Source: an uncultured bacterium
GTDB lineage: Bacteria; Verrucomicrobiota; Lentisphaeria; Victivallales; UBA1829
Length of the DNA: 6,479 nucleotides
Direction of reading: 5' to 3'
Assembly (NCBI GenBank): GCA_900549045.1
Contig: URNE01000141.1
Span: 1 to 6,479 of the forward strand
Each line of letters begins with the position of its first letter. Position 1 is the stretch's first letter. The notes beneath the pieces were generated by a model, which saw nothing but the letters and a program-made list of their open reading frames with translations, searched no databases and was not told where the DNA came from. This document shows positions 1 through 6,441 of this stretch, in pieces. The translations under genes and the position numbers were made by a program.

Positions 1-659
1 TCGTCAATGGCGGTCAGCTGTCCTTCACGTTCCTGGCGGTAAAAATAAAGCGGGTGCGGAGTGACGGCAATCCGGTTGGCCGCAAGCAAAGTCTGAAAGA
101 AAAACGGCAGGTCTTCCGCCATTTTCAATTCCTCGTCAAAGCGGATGTTGAATTTTTTCAGCATCCGCATCCGGTAGAGTTTGTTCCAGTTCGTATTGTC
201 CAGAAAGAGCAGTTCCGGGAATTGGGCGAGTGAATGCGGCGCAGTGCACGCCCAGCGGGAATCGCGCGGAATCCGGCACTCCGGATAGACGAGTTCATAG
301 CCGCACTGGACCAGATCCGCTCCGGTTTTCCGTGCCGTGGCATAGAGGTGTCCGAGGTATTCCGGCGCGGCGGAGTCGTCGGAATCCATGATCGCGATCC
401 ATTCGCCGGAAGCTTGAGCAAGTCCGGCATTCAGCGCCGCAGCCTTTCCCCTGTTCGGCTGTTCAATCAGCCGGATGTTCGGGAAACGCGCCGCATAACT
501 CCGCAGGATCTCACCGGAACGGTCGGTCGAGCCGTCGTTGACTGCAATGATTTCAAAACTCCGGAAGGTTTGTGCTTCGAGGGAGTCAAGCGCTTCCGCC
601 AGATACTTTTCCGTGTTGTAGACCGGAAAGAGAACGGATATGGCGGGAGCTGAATTCAT
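1..659 (-). CDS. Family 2 (GT-A) glycosyltransferase, C-terminus cut by window edge
   Basis: This reading frame starts at the ATG at 659-657 and stays open for 219 codons to the left edge, so the end of the gene is not visible. The start of the protein (MNSAPAISVLFPVYNTEKYL) is the classic opening of a GT2 glycosyltransferase, which transfers a sugar from a nucleotide-sugar donor to a lipid, glycan or protein acceptor in the cytoplasm or at the inner membrane face. Visible motifs are DGSTD at residues 42-46 (nucleotide binding), NRGKAAALNAG at 69-79, DSDD at 92-95 (the DxD-type metal site), NKLYR at 159-163 and ED at 182-183, where the family often has its catalytic base. No membrane segment is seen in the visible part. 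The start codon shares its A with the miaB stop (TGATG), and no strong Shine-Dalgarno site precedes it, which suggests translational coupling. The fold is sure; the sugar and acceptor cannot be told from the sequence. Products such as lipopolysaccharide, capsule or exopolysaccharide are all possible. Confidence 0.9.
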   Translation of the reverse strand, partial: MNSAPAISVLFPVYNTEKYLAEALDSLEAQTFRSFEIIAVNDGSTDRSGEILRSYAARFPNIRLIEQPNRGKAAALNAGLAQASGEWIAIMDSDDSAAPEYLGHLYATARKTGADLVQCGYELVYPECRIPRDSRWACTAPHSLAQFPELLFLDNTNWNKLYRMRMLKKFNIRFDEELKMAEDLPFFFQTLLAANRIAVTPHPLYFYRQEREGQLTAID

Positions 660-1990
660 CAGCCGCGTACCAGATCGCCGAAAAGCGTCATGGCTGTTGC
701 ATGTTTGATATGAACCTGCACGAGGTCGCCGGGTCTGATCGCTTCATCCGGTTCGAACACGACGAGCTTGCTCAGCTCCGTGCGTCCGCACCAGCGGGCG
801 GAGTTGCGCTTGCTGACGCCTTCCGCGAGAACTTCCAGTGTCCGTCCGACAAATTTATCGTTTGCACGCTCGGAGGTTTTGGCAAGGTCGGCAAGCAGAA
901 TCTGATTGCGCTCTTCCTTGACCGCTTGCGGTACATCATCGGCCAGCAGCTCGGCGGCTTTGGTGCCTTTGCGCGGGGAGTACTTGAAAATATAGGCGTT
1001 GTCGTAGCCGACTTCATTCAGAATGCGGCGGGTCTCCTCGAAATCTTCATCCGTTTCTCCGGGGAAGCCGACGATGATGTCGGTTGAGAAGGCGATCTCC
1101 CCGCACTTTCGTTTCAGTTCATTGACGATGTGCATGTACTGCTTCGCCGTGTACGGGCGGTTCATCGCCTGCAGAATGCGGTCCGAACCCGACTGCAGCG
1201 GAAGATGAACGCTGTTGCATACTTTCGGCGTGTTTGCGACGGCGTCGATCAGACGTGTGTTGAAGAATGCCGGGTGAGGGGAGGTGAAGCGGATGCGCTT
1301 GATTCCCTCGATTTTGGCGAGCGACTCCAGAAGATCGGCGAACGGGGAAACATCGTCGGGAAATCTGATTCCGTCGATTCCGTACGCGGCGACATTCTGA
1401 CCGAGGAGCATGATTTCCTTCACTCCGGATTCCGCAAGTTTGCGCGCTTCCTCGACGACGCTTTCCGGAGAACGGCTGCGTTCGCGTCCGCGGGCGTACG
1501 GCACGATGCAGTAGGTGCAGAAGCGGTTGCAGCCGCGCATGATCGAAATGAAATCCGAGAATCCGCGCTTGACCGTATGCGCGTCAATGCCGTCCACGTC
1601 GCTGAGATTGTCGTGTCCGGTGGATTCGATTTTATGTTTTTCCGCCAGTTCCGAAACGATCTCCGGAAGCTCGTGAATTTTATCGGTTCCGACGGCGAAA
1701 TTGAGGTGCGGAATCGTTTTCAGCAGTTCCGTTCCGCGGCTCTGCGCCATGCAGCCCATGATGCCGAAAAGCAGATTCGGGCGATCCTCTTTCAGGCGTT
1801 TCAGAATGCCGAGCTTGCCGATAGCTTTGCGTTCCGCCTGGTCGCGTACGCTGCAGGTGTTCAGAATGATGAGATCGGCGGCCTCTTCGGTCTGCACGAT
1901 GTCGTGCCCGTCGGCGGCGAGCATCGCGGCGGCGGCGTCGCTGTCGCGTTCGTTCATCTGGCAGCCGTAGGTTTTGATGTAAACGTTCAT
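659..1990 (-). CDS. miaB: MiaB, tRNA-2-methylthio-N6-dimethylallyladenosine synthase
   Basis: The 443-residue product is a full-length methylthiotransferase, the cytoplasmic radical-SAM enzyme that converts i6A37 to ms2i6A37 in tRNAs reading UNN codons, steadying codon-anticodon pairing and reading frame. The N-terminal MTTase domain begins IKTYGCQMNERDSD and supplies C10, C46 and C80, the ligands expected for the auxiliary 4Fe-4S cluster. The radical-SAM domain carries CNRFCTYC with C154, C158 and C161, followed by the PYARGRERSR stretch; GQNVAAYG (197-204), LPLQSGSD (263-270) and the IVGFPGETDEDF stretch (306-317) are also family blocks. A C-terminal TRAM domain, residues about 374-441, should bind tRNA. 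The TYGCQMN opening and the FKYSPRKGT block favour MiaB over RimO or MtaB, although no search was run. The ATG lies three bases after the proB stop, with an AGGAA site inside the end of proB. The last base pair of context, TGATG, couples it to the glycosyltransferase. No dimethylallyltransferase (miaA), which makes the substrate, is in the window. Confidence 0.96.
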   Translation of the reverse strand: MNVYIKTYGCQMNERDSDAAAAMLAADGHDIVQTEEAADLIILNTCSVRDQAERKAIGKLGILKRLKEDRPNLLFGIMGCMAQSRGTELLKTIPHLNFAVGTDKIHELPEIVSELAEKHKIESTGHDNLSDVDGIDAHTVKRGFSDFISIMRGCNRFCTYCIVPYARGRERSRSPESVVEEARKLAESGVKEIMLLGQNVAAYGIDGIRFPDDVSPFADLLESLAKIEGIKRIRFTSPHPAFFNTRLIDAVANTPKVCNSVHLPLQSGSDRILQAMNRPYTAKQYMHIVNELKRKCGEIAFSTDIIVGFPGETDEDFEETRRILNEVGYDNAYIFKYSPRKGTKAAELLADDVPQAVKEERNQILLADLAKTSERANDKFVGRTLEVLAEGVSKRNSARWCGRTELSKLVVFEPDEAIRPGDLVQVHIKHATAMTLFGDLVRG

Positions 1991-1993
1991 GAA

Positions 1994-3133
1994 TTATTCC
2001 TGCGCGTCCTTGAGGATCGCCATATTGTTGCGGTGAATGATTTCATGGTCGGCATCGCAGCGGAGGATATCATGGATTTTTGTACTCTGGCAGCCGATCA
2101 GCTTCATGCAGTCTTCAGAGGAGAAGTTGACAAGCCCCTTGCCGATGGTTTCTCCGTTCAGGGAGCAGACTTCAACCACGCTTCCGCGCCTGAATGATCC
2201 CTGGACGAATTTCAGGCCGGCGGGCAGCAGACTGCTCCCGTGGGTTTCAAGCGCATGCTCCGCTCCGGAGTCGATGATGATTTTGCCGGAAGTTCTGGCG
2301 AAGGTCGCGATCCAGCGTTTGCGCGATTCCACTTTCGTGCGATGACGGGGAATGAAAACTGTTCCGACATCTTCTCCGCGGAAGATTTTTTCGATGACAT
2401 GCGGATCTTTTCCGCTGGCGATCCAGAGGCATTCACCTGCGGAGTTGAGAATATCCGCACAGCGGAGCTTGGACTTCATGCCGCCGATCGACATGCTGGC
2501 GTCGTCGGTTCCGTTCGCCATATCCCGCTGTTCGTCGGTTACGCCCTGGACCAGCGAAATGCGTTCTCCGAGCGTGCCGTCGGGATTCGGGCGCATGAGA
2601 CCGTCGACGGTCGTCAGGATGATCGCGAGGTCGGAGCGGGTCATGGAGGCTAGAAGCGCTGCGAGAATATCGTTGTCCCCGAACTTCAGTTCATCGACGG
2701 AAATGGGGTCGTTTTCATTGATGATCGGCAGAATGTCCTGGGCGAGAAGGGCTTCGATGCAGTTGAGCGCATTCAGATGGCGTTCGCGCGAACGGAGGTC
2801 ATCCGCGGTAAGCAGAATCTGTGCGGCATGGAAACCGAGGCGTTCGCATTCGGCTTCATAAACGGACATGAGGCGGATCTGGCCGATCGCGGCGAGAGCC
2901 TGGACTTCCGAGAGTTTGCGCGGACGCTTTTTGAGTCCGAGCGTGCGCATTCCCGTTCCGACTGCGCCGGATGAAACAAAAAGAACCTGTATTCCGGAGT
3001 CGCGGAGCATTTTGATTTGGCGGATCAGGAGAGCAAGAGCTTCCGGATCGGTCAGGAGACGGGTTCCGGCCTTGATGACAATTCGTTTACAGGATGAGAC
3101 TAATTCTTTTCGGATCTGAATGTTCTTTTCCAT
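1994..3133 (-). CDS. proB: Glutamate 5-kinase with C-terminal PUA domain
   Basis: The 379-residue product is glutamate 5-kinase, which phosphorylates L-glutamate with ATP to gamma-glutamyl phosphate, the first and normally proline-inhibited step of proline synthesis in the cytoplasm. The amino acid kinase domain (about 15-262) shows VIKAGT with K21, SSGAVG (54-59), the INENDP loop (138-143), FGDND (151-155) and GGMKSK (217-222). Aligned by eye with E. coli ProB, S55, D142, N154 and K222 match S50, D137, N149 and K217 with identical spacing, so the active site looks complete. A PUA domain follows (about 283-360), with the typical SSLLPAG and GSFRRG stretches, and the end HRNNM resembles the E. 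coli HRDDM. Length is normal for the two-domain form. The start is the ATG at 3133, preceded by GGGGGA and 53 bases after clpX. The partner proA is not in the window, so the proline genes appear to be split. Its place behind clpX is not the usual proB-proA pairing. Confidence 0.96.
   Translation of the reverse strand: MEKNIQIRKELVSSCKRIVIKAGTRLLTDPEALALLIRQIKMLRDSGIQVLFVSSGAVGTGMRTLGLKKRPRKLSEVQALAAIGQIRLMSVYEAECERLGFHAAQILLTADDLRSRERHLNALNCIEALLAQDILPIINENDPISVDELKFGDNDILAALLASMTRSDLAIILTTVDGLMRPNPDGTLGERISLVQGVTDEQRDMANGTDDASMSIGGMKSKLRCADILNSAGECLWIASGKDPHVIEKIFRGEDVGTVFIPRHRTKVESRKRWIATFARTSGKIIIDSGAEHALETHGSSLLPAGLKFVQGSFRRGSVVEVCSLNGETIGKGLVNFSSEDCMKLIGCQSTKIHDILRCDADHEIIHRNNMAILKDAQE
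1997..2001 (-). promoter_or_regulatory. Ribosome binding site of miaB
   Basis: AGGAA ends six bases before the miaB ATG and lies in the last codons of proB, its final A touching the proB TAA stop. Ribosomes ending proB could therefore restart at miaB at once. This supports the ATG at 1990 as the true start. Confidence 0.7.
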
Positions 3134-3135
3134 AT

Positions 3136-3150
3136 TTTCCCCCGAGGAAA
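3136..3150 (-). promoter_or_regulatory. Small hairpin overlapping the proB ribosome binding site
   Basis: On the minus strand TTTCC, a five-base loop TCGGG and GGAAA form a perfect five-pair stem just before the proB ATG. The only Shine-Dalgarno-like run (GGGGGA) is partly in the loop and partly in the stem, so folding would reduce ribosome access unless translation from clpX opens it. The stem is short and could be chance. Confidence 0.3.
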
Positions 3151-3151
3151 G

Positions 3152-3178
3152 GCGGTTCCGGAGCGGTTCCGGAACCGC
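3152..3178. repeat. Exact 11-base tandem repeat forming an inverted repeat between clpX and proB
   Basis: GCGGTTCCGGA occurs twice in direct succession at 3152-3162 and 3163-3173 without a mismatch, and is followed by ACCGC. As a result GCGGTTCC at 3152-3159 can pair with GGAACCGC at 3171-3178 (eight pairs, 11-base loop), or the second copy can fold alone as a six-pair stem with a CCGG loop. The element sits 9 bases after the clpX stop and 18 bases before the proB ATG in the transcribed direction. On the minus strand it is followed by CTTTCCTCGG and not a true T run, so it is a poor intrinsic terminator. It could instead be a 3'-end stabiliser or processing site that sets different levels for clpX and proB, a protein-binding palindrome, or a member of a dispersed repeat family. 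Only the repeat structure itself is seen; every role is inference. Confidence 0.7.
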
Positions 3179-3186
3179 GGCAGAGC

Positions 3187-4476
3187 TTATTTCGCCGAAT
3201 TTTTGCGTTTGACCAGCTTCGGCACACCGGTCTCAACCGTCTTGCGCGTAACGATGCAGGATTCCACATCGGAGCGCGACGGGATGTCATACATCAGATC
3301 GAGCATGAGGTTTTCGATGATGGAGCGGAGCCCGCGGGCGCCGGTTCCCTTGTCGCTCGCCTTCTGCGCGATAGCGTCGAGCGCATCCTTTTCGAACACA
3401 AGCTTGACGCCCTCCATCGCCATCAGTTTTTCGTACTGTTTGGTGATTGCGTTTTTGGGCTCGATCAGAATTTTGACGAGGTCGTCTTTCGTCAGCGGAC
3501 GGAGGGCCGCGACGACGGGAAGACGTCCGATGAATTCCGGAATGATGCCGTAGCGCACCAGGTCTTCGGGTTCCGTATGCGAAAGCGCGACGGAACTGTC
3601 GAGTTCAATTGCCTGCTGCACGTCGGACTGCTGGCGGTTGAAACCGAGCACCCGTTTGCCGATACGGCGCTGAATGATCTTGTCGAGTCCGACAAACGCG
3701 CCGCCGCAGATGAACAGAATGTTTGTGGTGTCGACCTGAATGTATTCCTGATTCGGATGTTTGCGTCCGCCTTTCGGGGGAACGTTCGCAACGGTTCCTT
3801 CCAGAATCTTCAGGAGGGCCTGCTGCACGCCTTCGCCGGAAACGTCGCGGGTGATGGAGACATTTTCGCTCTTCTTTGCGATCTTGTCGATTTCATCAAC
3901 ATAGATGATGCCTATCTGAGCGCGCGCGACGTCGAAATCCGCCGCCTGGAGCAGACGCAGAATGATGTTTTCAACGTCTTCGCCGACGTATCCCGCTTCG
4001 GTAAGCGTGGTGGCGTCGGCAATGCAGAACGGGACGTCCAGCATTTTGGCGAGCGTGCGGGCAAAGAGCGTTTTGCCGCTGCCGGTCGGCCCGATCAGCA
4101 GAACATTGCTTTTTTCAACGTCCACATCGTCCTGCGCGACCGCGGAGGAGTGCGTCTGAAGACGCTTGTAATGATTGTAGACGGAGACGGAGAGGATCTT
4201 TTTCGCCTGATCCTGCCCGATAATGAACTTGTCGAGTTCCGCCTTGATTTCCGCCGGCTTGGGAACTTTGAGTCCGGCAGCCGGATCGGTCTGCTTGCCG
4301 TCCTTCGCGGATTTTTTCGCTTTGACGGAGGGATCCAGAATTTCTTCGCAGGACTTGATGCAATCGGAGCAGATCGAAGCCCCGGAGGGGCTGGAGATGA
4401 TCTGCCCGATCGACGGATCGTCGGCGTAACGTCCGCAGAAGGAACAGCGGGGAATGTCGCCGTGTTTGTCAGCCAT
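3187..4476 (-). CDS. clpX: ClpX, AAA+ unfoldase subunit of the ClpXP protease
   Basis: The 429-residue product is ClpX, the hexameric ATPase that recognises, unfolds and threads tagged substrates into ClpP in the cytoplasm. An N-terminal zinc-binding domain has four cysteines, C11, C14, C36 and C39. The AAA+ module follows with Walker A GPTGSGKT (129-136), the GYVG pore loop (162-165), Walker B IIYVDEID (190-197), the RKH pore loop (238-240), an LGF tripeptide (277-279) that docks onto ClpP, the IPEFIGR block (312-318) with the expected arginine, and sensor II GARGLRSI (379-386). All parts expected of a working ClpX are present and its length is typical (E. coli about 424). I choose the ATG at 4476 over a longer frame opening at a TTG at 4518, because a good ribosome binding site precedes it and the protein then begins directly at the zinc domain. 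It starts 10 bases after the clpP stop, consistent with co-translation of the two partners. Confidence 0.98.
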   Translation of the reverse strand: MADKHGDIPRCSFCGRYADDPSIGQIISSPSGASICSDCIKSCEEILDPSVKAKKSAKDGKQTDPAAGLKVPKPAEIKAELDKFIIGQDQAKKILSVSVYNHYKRLQTHSSAVAQDDVDVEKSNVLLIGPTGSGKTLFARTLAKMLDVPFCIADATTLTEAGYVGEDVENIILRLLQAADFDVARAQIGIIYVDEIDKIAKKSENVSITRDVSGEGVQQALLKILEGTVANVPPKGGRKHPNQEYIQVDTTNILFICGGAFVGLDKIIQRRIGKRVLGFNRQQSDVQQAIELDSSVALSHTEPEDLVRYGIIPEFIGRLPVVAALRPLTKDDLVKILIEPKNAITKQYEKLMAMEGVKLVFEKDALDAIAQKASDKGTGARGLRSIIENLMLDLMYDIPSRSDVESCIVTRKTVETGVPKLVKRKNSAK

Positions 4477-4480
4477 TGCA

Positions 4481-4488
4481 CACCTCTC
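4481..4488 (-). promoter_or_regulatory. Ribosome binding site of clpX
   Basis: GAGAGGTG lies just before the clpX ATG, its GG six bases from the start codon, and overlaps the clpP TGA at 4489-4487. It decides the start at 4476 over the upstream in-frame TTG and points to translational coupling of clpP and clpX. Confidence 0.75.
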
Positions 4489-5086
4489 AGACCGCGCGGT
4501 GCGGAATGATGCTGTCAACGATTCCGTACTTCAGCGCTTCCTCGGCGGACATGAAGTAGTCGCGGTCGGTGTCGCGCGTGACCTTCTGAATGGACTGTCC
4601 GGTGGAGGAGGCGATGATCTGGTTGAGTTTTGTGCGCATGGCGAGGATTTCCTTCGCCTGGATGTCGATGTCGGCGGCGGTGCCTTCGGAGCCGCCGCGC
4701 GGCTGGTGAATCATGACCCGTGCGTTTGGCAGGGCGAAGCGTTTGCCTTTGGTTCCCGCGCAGAGGAGAACCGCGGCCATGCTCGCCGCCTGACCGACGC
4801 AGTAGGTCTTGACATCGCACGAAATGACTTTCATGCAATCGAGGATTGCGAGTCCGGAGGTGATGACGCCGCCCGGACTGTTGATGTAAAGGTCAATATC
4901 TTTTTTCGGATCTTCGGACTGAAGATAGAGCAGCTCCGCAACGATGAGATTCGCCACGGCGTCGTCAATCGGGGTTCCGAGAAGAATGATCCGGTCTTTC
5001 AGCAGACGGGAGTAAATATCGTATCCGCGTTCGCCCTGGCCGGTCTGTTCGACGACCATCGGAACAAGCATTGAGTTCTTAATCAT
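4487..5086 (-). CDS. clpP: ClpP, ATP-dependent Clp protease proteolytic subunit
   Basis: The 199-residue product is the serine peptidase ClpP, which forms a tetradecameric barrel in the cytoplasm and degrades proteins fed to it by ClpX (encoded next). The catalytic triad is visible: S102 within GQAASMA, H127 within VMIHQP and D176 in the DTDRDYFMS block, with the same spacing as in E. coli (25 and 49 residues). The oxyanion-hole stretch NSPGG (69-73), the handle-region QPRGG (128-132) and the N-terminal LVPMVVEQTGQGER (7-20), which lines the axial entry, are all conserved. By analogy, a few N-terminal residues may be removed by self-cleavage. The length is typical. I choose the ATG at 5086, because AGAGAGGA sits just upstream. 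A frame 30 bases longer would have to begin at a TTG at 5116 with no ribosome binding site. It begins 35 bases after the tig stop, fitting the common tig-clpP-clpX order. Confidence 0.98.
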   Translation of the reverse strand: MIKNSMLVPMVVEQTGQGERGYDIYSRLLKDRIILLGTPIDDAVANLIVAELLYLQSEDPKKDIDLYINSPGGVITSGLAILDCMKVISCDVKTYCVGQAASMAAVLLCAGTKGKRFALPNARVMIHQPRGGSEGTAADIDIQAKEILAMRTKLNQIIASSTGQSIQKVTRDTDRDYFMSAEEALKYGIVDSIIPHRAV

Positions 5087-5090
5087 GCAA

Positions 5091-5098
5091 TCCTCTCT
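5091..5098 (-). promoter_or_regulatory. Ribosome binding site of clpP
   Basis: AGAGAGGA ends four bases before the ATG at 5086 in the short tig-clpP gap. It fixes the clpP start there and excludes the upstream TTG. I see no convincing promoter or terminator in the rest of this gap. Confidence 0.75.
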
Positions 5099-5121
5099 TT
5101 CTGTTTGCAGTTGCAACGGGC

Positions 5122-6441
5122 TCAGACTTCTTTGAGTTCGGCAGTCTTGACGATGCTGTCAAGAACTTTGCCGGTGAGCAGGTCCGCGTGGATTTCGCCG
5201 ATCGCGCCGTTGCCGCGAATGGCTTTGAGCAGATCTTTTTCCTTGTAGCCGAAGTAGGCGCTCATCTGCTTGATCTGGGCGTCGAATTCATCCTTGGAGA
5301 CTTCGATTTTCTCGGCTTCCGCAATCTTGCGGATGACGAAGAACTGCTTCAGGCTCTTTTCAGCGGCCTTCTTCGCGTCTTCGAGGTGTTTGTCCTTTTC
5401 GGCTTTGAACTTCTCAACATCCTCTTCGCTGCGGACGAGCTGGTTCGCGATCTTGGAGAATTCACGTTCGGTTTCGCCGTCGAGAATGCTCTTCGGAAGA
5501 GTGATTTCGCCGACGTTCGCCATCAGAATGTCGAGGACTTTCTCGCGTGCGGCGTTCTTGCGGTCCGCTTCGATCTTCGCATCGACGGATTTGGAGATTT
5601 CCTCTTTAAGCTTGTCGAAAGATTCCATGTGGAGCTTTTCGGCGAGAACGGCGTCATCGGTGATCGGCTGTTTGCGCTCGATTTCATTGATCTTGACGGT
5701 GTACTTGACGGTTTTTCCGGCAAGTCCGGATTCGCGCCAGTCGGCGGGGAAAACTGCGGTGAATTCTTTGGTTTCGCCGGCTTTTGCTCCGGTCAGAGCG
5801 GCGTTTGCGCCCGGGACGTATTCGGGCTCGTGCAGCCAGATCCAGGCTTCGTCGGCCTTCGCCATGCGCTTGAGAGACGGGGAGGCGTCTTCCGCCGGGG
5901 TGAAGTCGGTCTCATAGGAAACCTTGAGCATGTCTTCCGGCTTGGACTCGGTGTCGACTTTGACGTCGTCCGCATAGACGTCCTTGAGGTTGGCGATGCG
6001 CTCGTCGATGAGTTTCGCCTTGTCTTCGCTCTTGGGAACTTCGATCGTGAGCTTCTTGTAATCGGGGAGGTTGAGGACCGGAGCGACTTCGATCGTCACT
6101 TTGAATTCATAATCCTGTTTGGCTTCGGGAGCCTTCTTGCCGTCGTCGAGAGCGGTGACGGCGACGAGGTCGCGTTCGCCCTGAATTTTTTCAATTGCGG
6201 CGTTCTGGATCTGCTTTGCGGTGTCTTCGACGATATTCTGCGCGAAGCGGGCCTTGACGAGAGCCGCGGGCACCTTGCCTTTGCGGAACCCCTGAATCTG
6301 GACCTCGCGGGAAACTTCCTTCACGATTTCGTTGAACATTTTTTCGACTTCGGCAGCCGGAACCTTAACGGAAACTTCCTGCGTGCAGGGAGCGGTGGCG
6401 TCATAATTGATGAGATTGAGAACGCCCATGCTTTCAGCCAT
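5122..6441 (-). CDS. tig: Trigger factor, ribosome-associated chaperone (start uncertain)
   Basis: The 439-residue product is trigger factor, which docks at the ribosome exit tunnel and shields nascent chains. The ribosome-binding N-domain carries the signature GFRKGKVP at 51-58, with the FRK triplet that contacts protein L23. A middle region, about 165-255, aligns with the FKBP-type PPIase domain by its second half (LTGAKAGETKEF, FPADW, LAGKTVKYTVKINEIE), but its first half is divergent. The rest, about 260-439, is the charged helical C-domain that forms the chaperone cradle. Overall length is normal (E. coli 432). The start is not settled. The ATG at 6441 has no Shine-Dalgarno site; a second ATG at 6429 is possible; and the frame stays open without any start codon to the right edge (6479), so the gene may begin outside the window. 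Family members usually start only about ten residues before the EVSVKVP strand, which favours 6441 or 6429. It is the first visible gene of the tig-clpP-clpX row. Confidence 0.94.
   Translation of the reverse strand: MAESMGVLNLINYDATAPCTQEVSVKVPAAEVEKMFNEIVKEVSREVQIQGFRKGKVPAALVKARFAQNIVEDTAKQIQNAAIEKIQGERDLVAVTALDDGKKAPEAKQDYEFKVTIEVAPVLNLPDYKKLTIEVPKSEDKAKLIDERIANLKDVYADDVKVDTESKPEDMLKVSYETDFTPAEDASPSLKRMAKADEAWIWLHEPEYVPGANAALTGAKAGETKEFTAVFPADWRESGLAGKTVKYTVKINEIERKQPITDDAVLAEKLHMESFDKLKEEISKSVDAKIEADRKNAAREKVLDILMANVGEITLPKSILDGETEREFSKIANQLVRSEEDVEKFKAEKDKHLEDAKKAAEKSLKQFFVIRKIAEAEKIEVSKDEFDAQIKQMSAYFGYKEKDLLKAIRGNGAIGEIHADLLTGKVLDSIVKTAELKEV

Noticed and set aside
234..1087. Plus-strand frames of 139 and 171 codons opposite the glycosyltransferase and the end of miaB.
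   Set aside because: They are shadows of well-supported minus-strand genes and show no domain or start signal.
1130..2197. A 355-codon open frame on the plus strand running across the miaB-proB junction.
   Set aside because: miaB and proB are in the same register (three-base gap), so the antisense shadow continues from one to the other until a TCA serine codon in proB ends it. No family features are seen.
3152..3178. The clpX-proB hairpin as a Rho-independent terminator.
   Set aside because: Neither strand shows a run of T after the stem, so a strong intrinsic terminator is not supported; it is kept only as a repeat and possible weak structure.
3094..4509. A 471-codon open frame on the plus strand, antisense to clpX.
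   Set aside because: It lies in exact codon register with clpX, where plus-strand stops appear only if clpX uses TTA, CTA or TCA. These codons are avoided in GC-leaning genes, so a long open frame arises by itself. The translation has no recognisable motif, while clpX is unmistakable.
4477..4518. A 14-codon N-terminal extension of ClpX from a TTG at 4518.
   Set aside because: It would overlap the end of clpP, has no ribosome binding site, and precedes an ATG with a good site and the expected zinc-domain start.
5087..5116. A 10-codon N-terminal extension of ClpP from a TTG at 5116.
   Set aside because: The extension would run through the clear AGAGAGGA site that precedes the ATG at 5086, and the protein family begins near that ATG.
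5270..5917. A 215-codon plus-strand frame antisense to tig, rich in serine and phenylalanine.
   Set aside because: Its composition is what results from reading lysine- and glutamate-rich trigger factor codons backwards; there is no motif or ribosome binding site.
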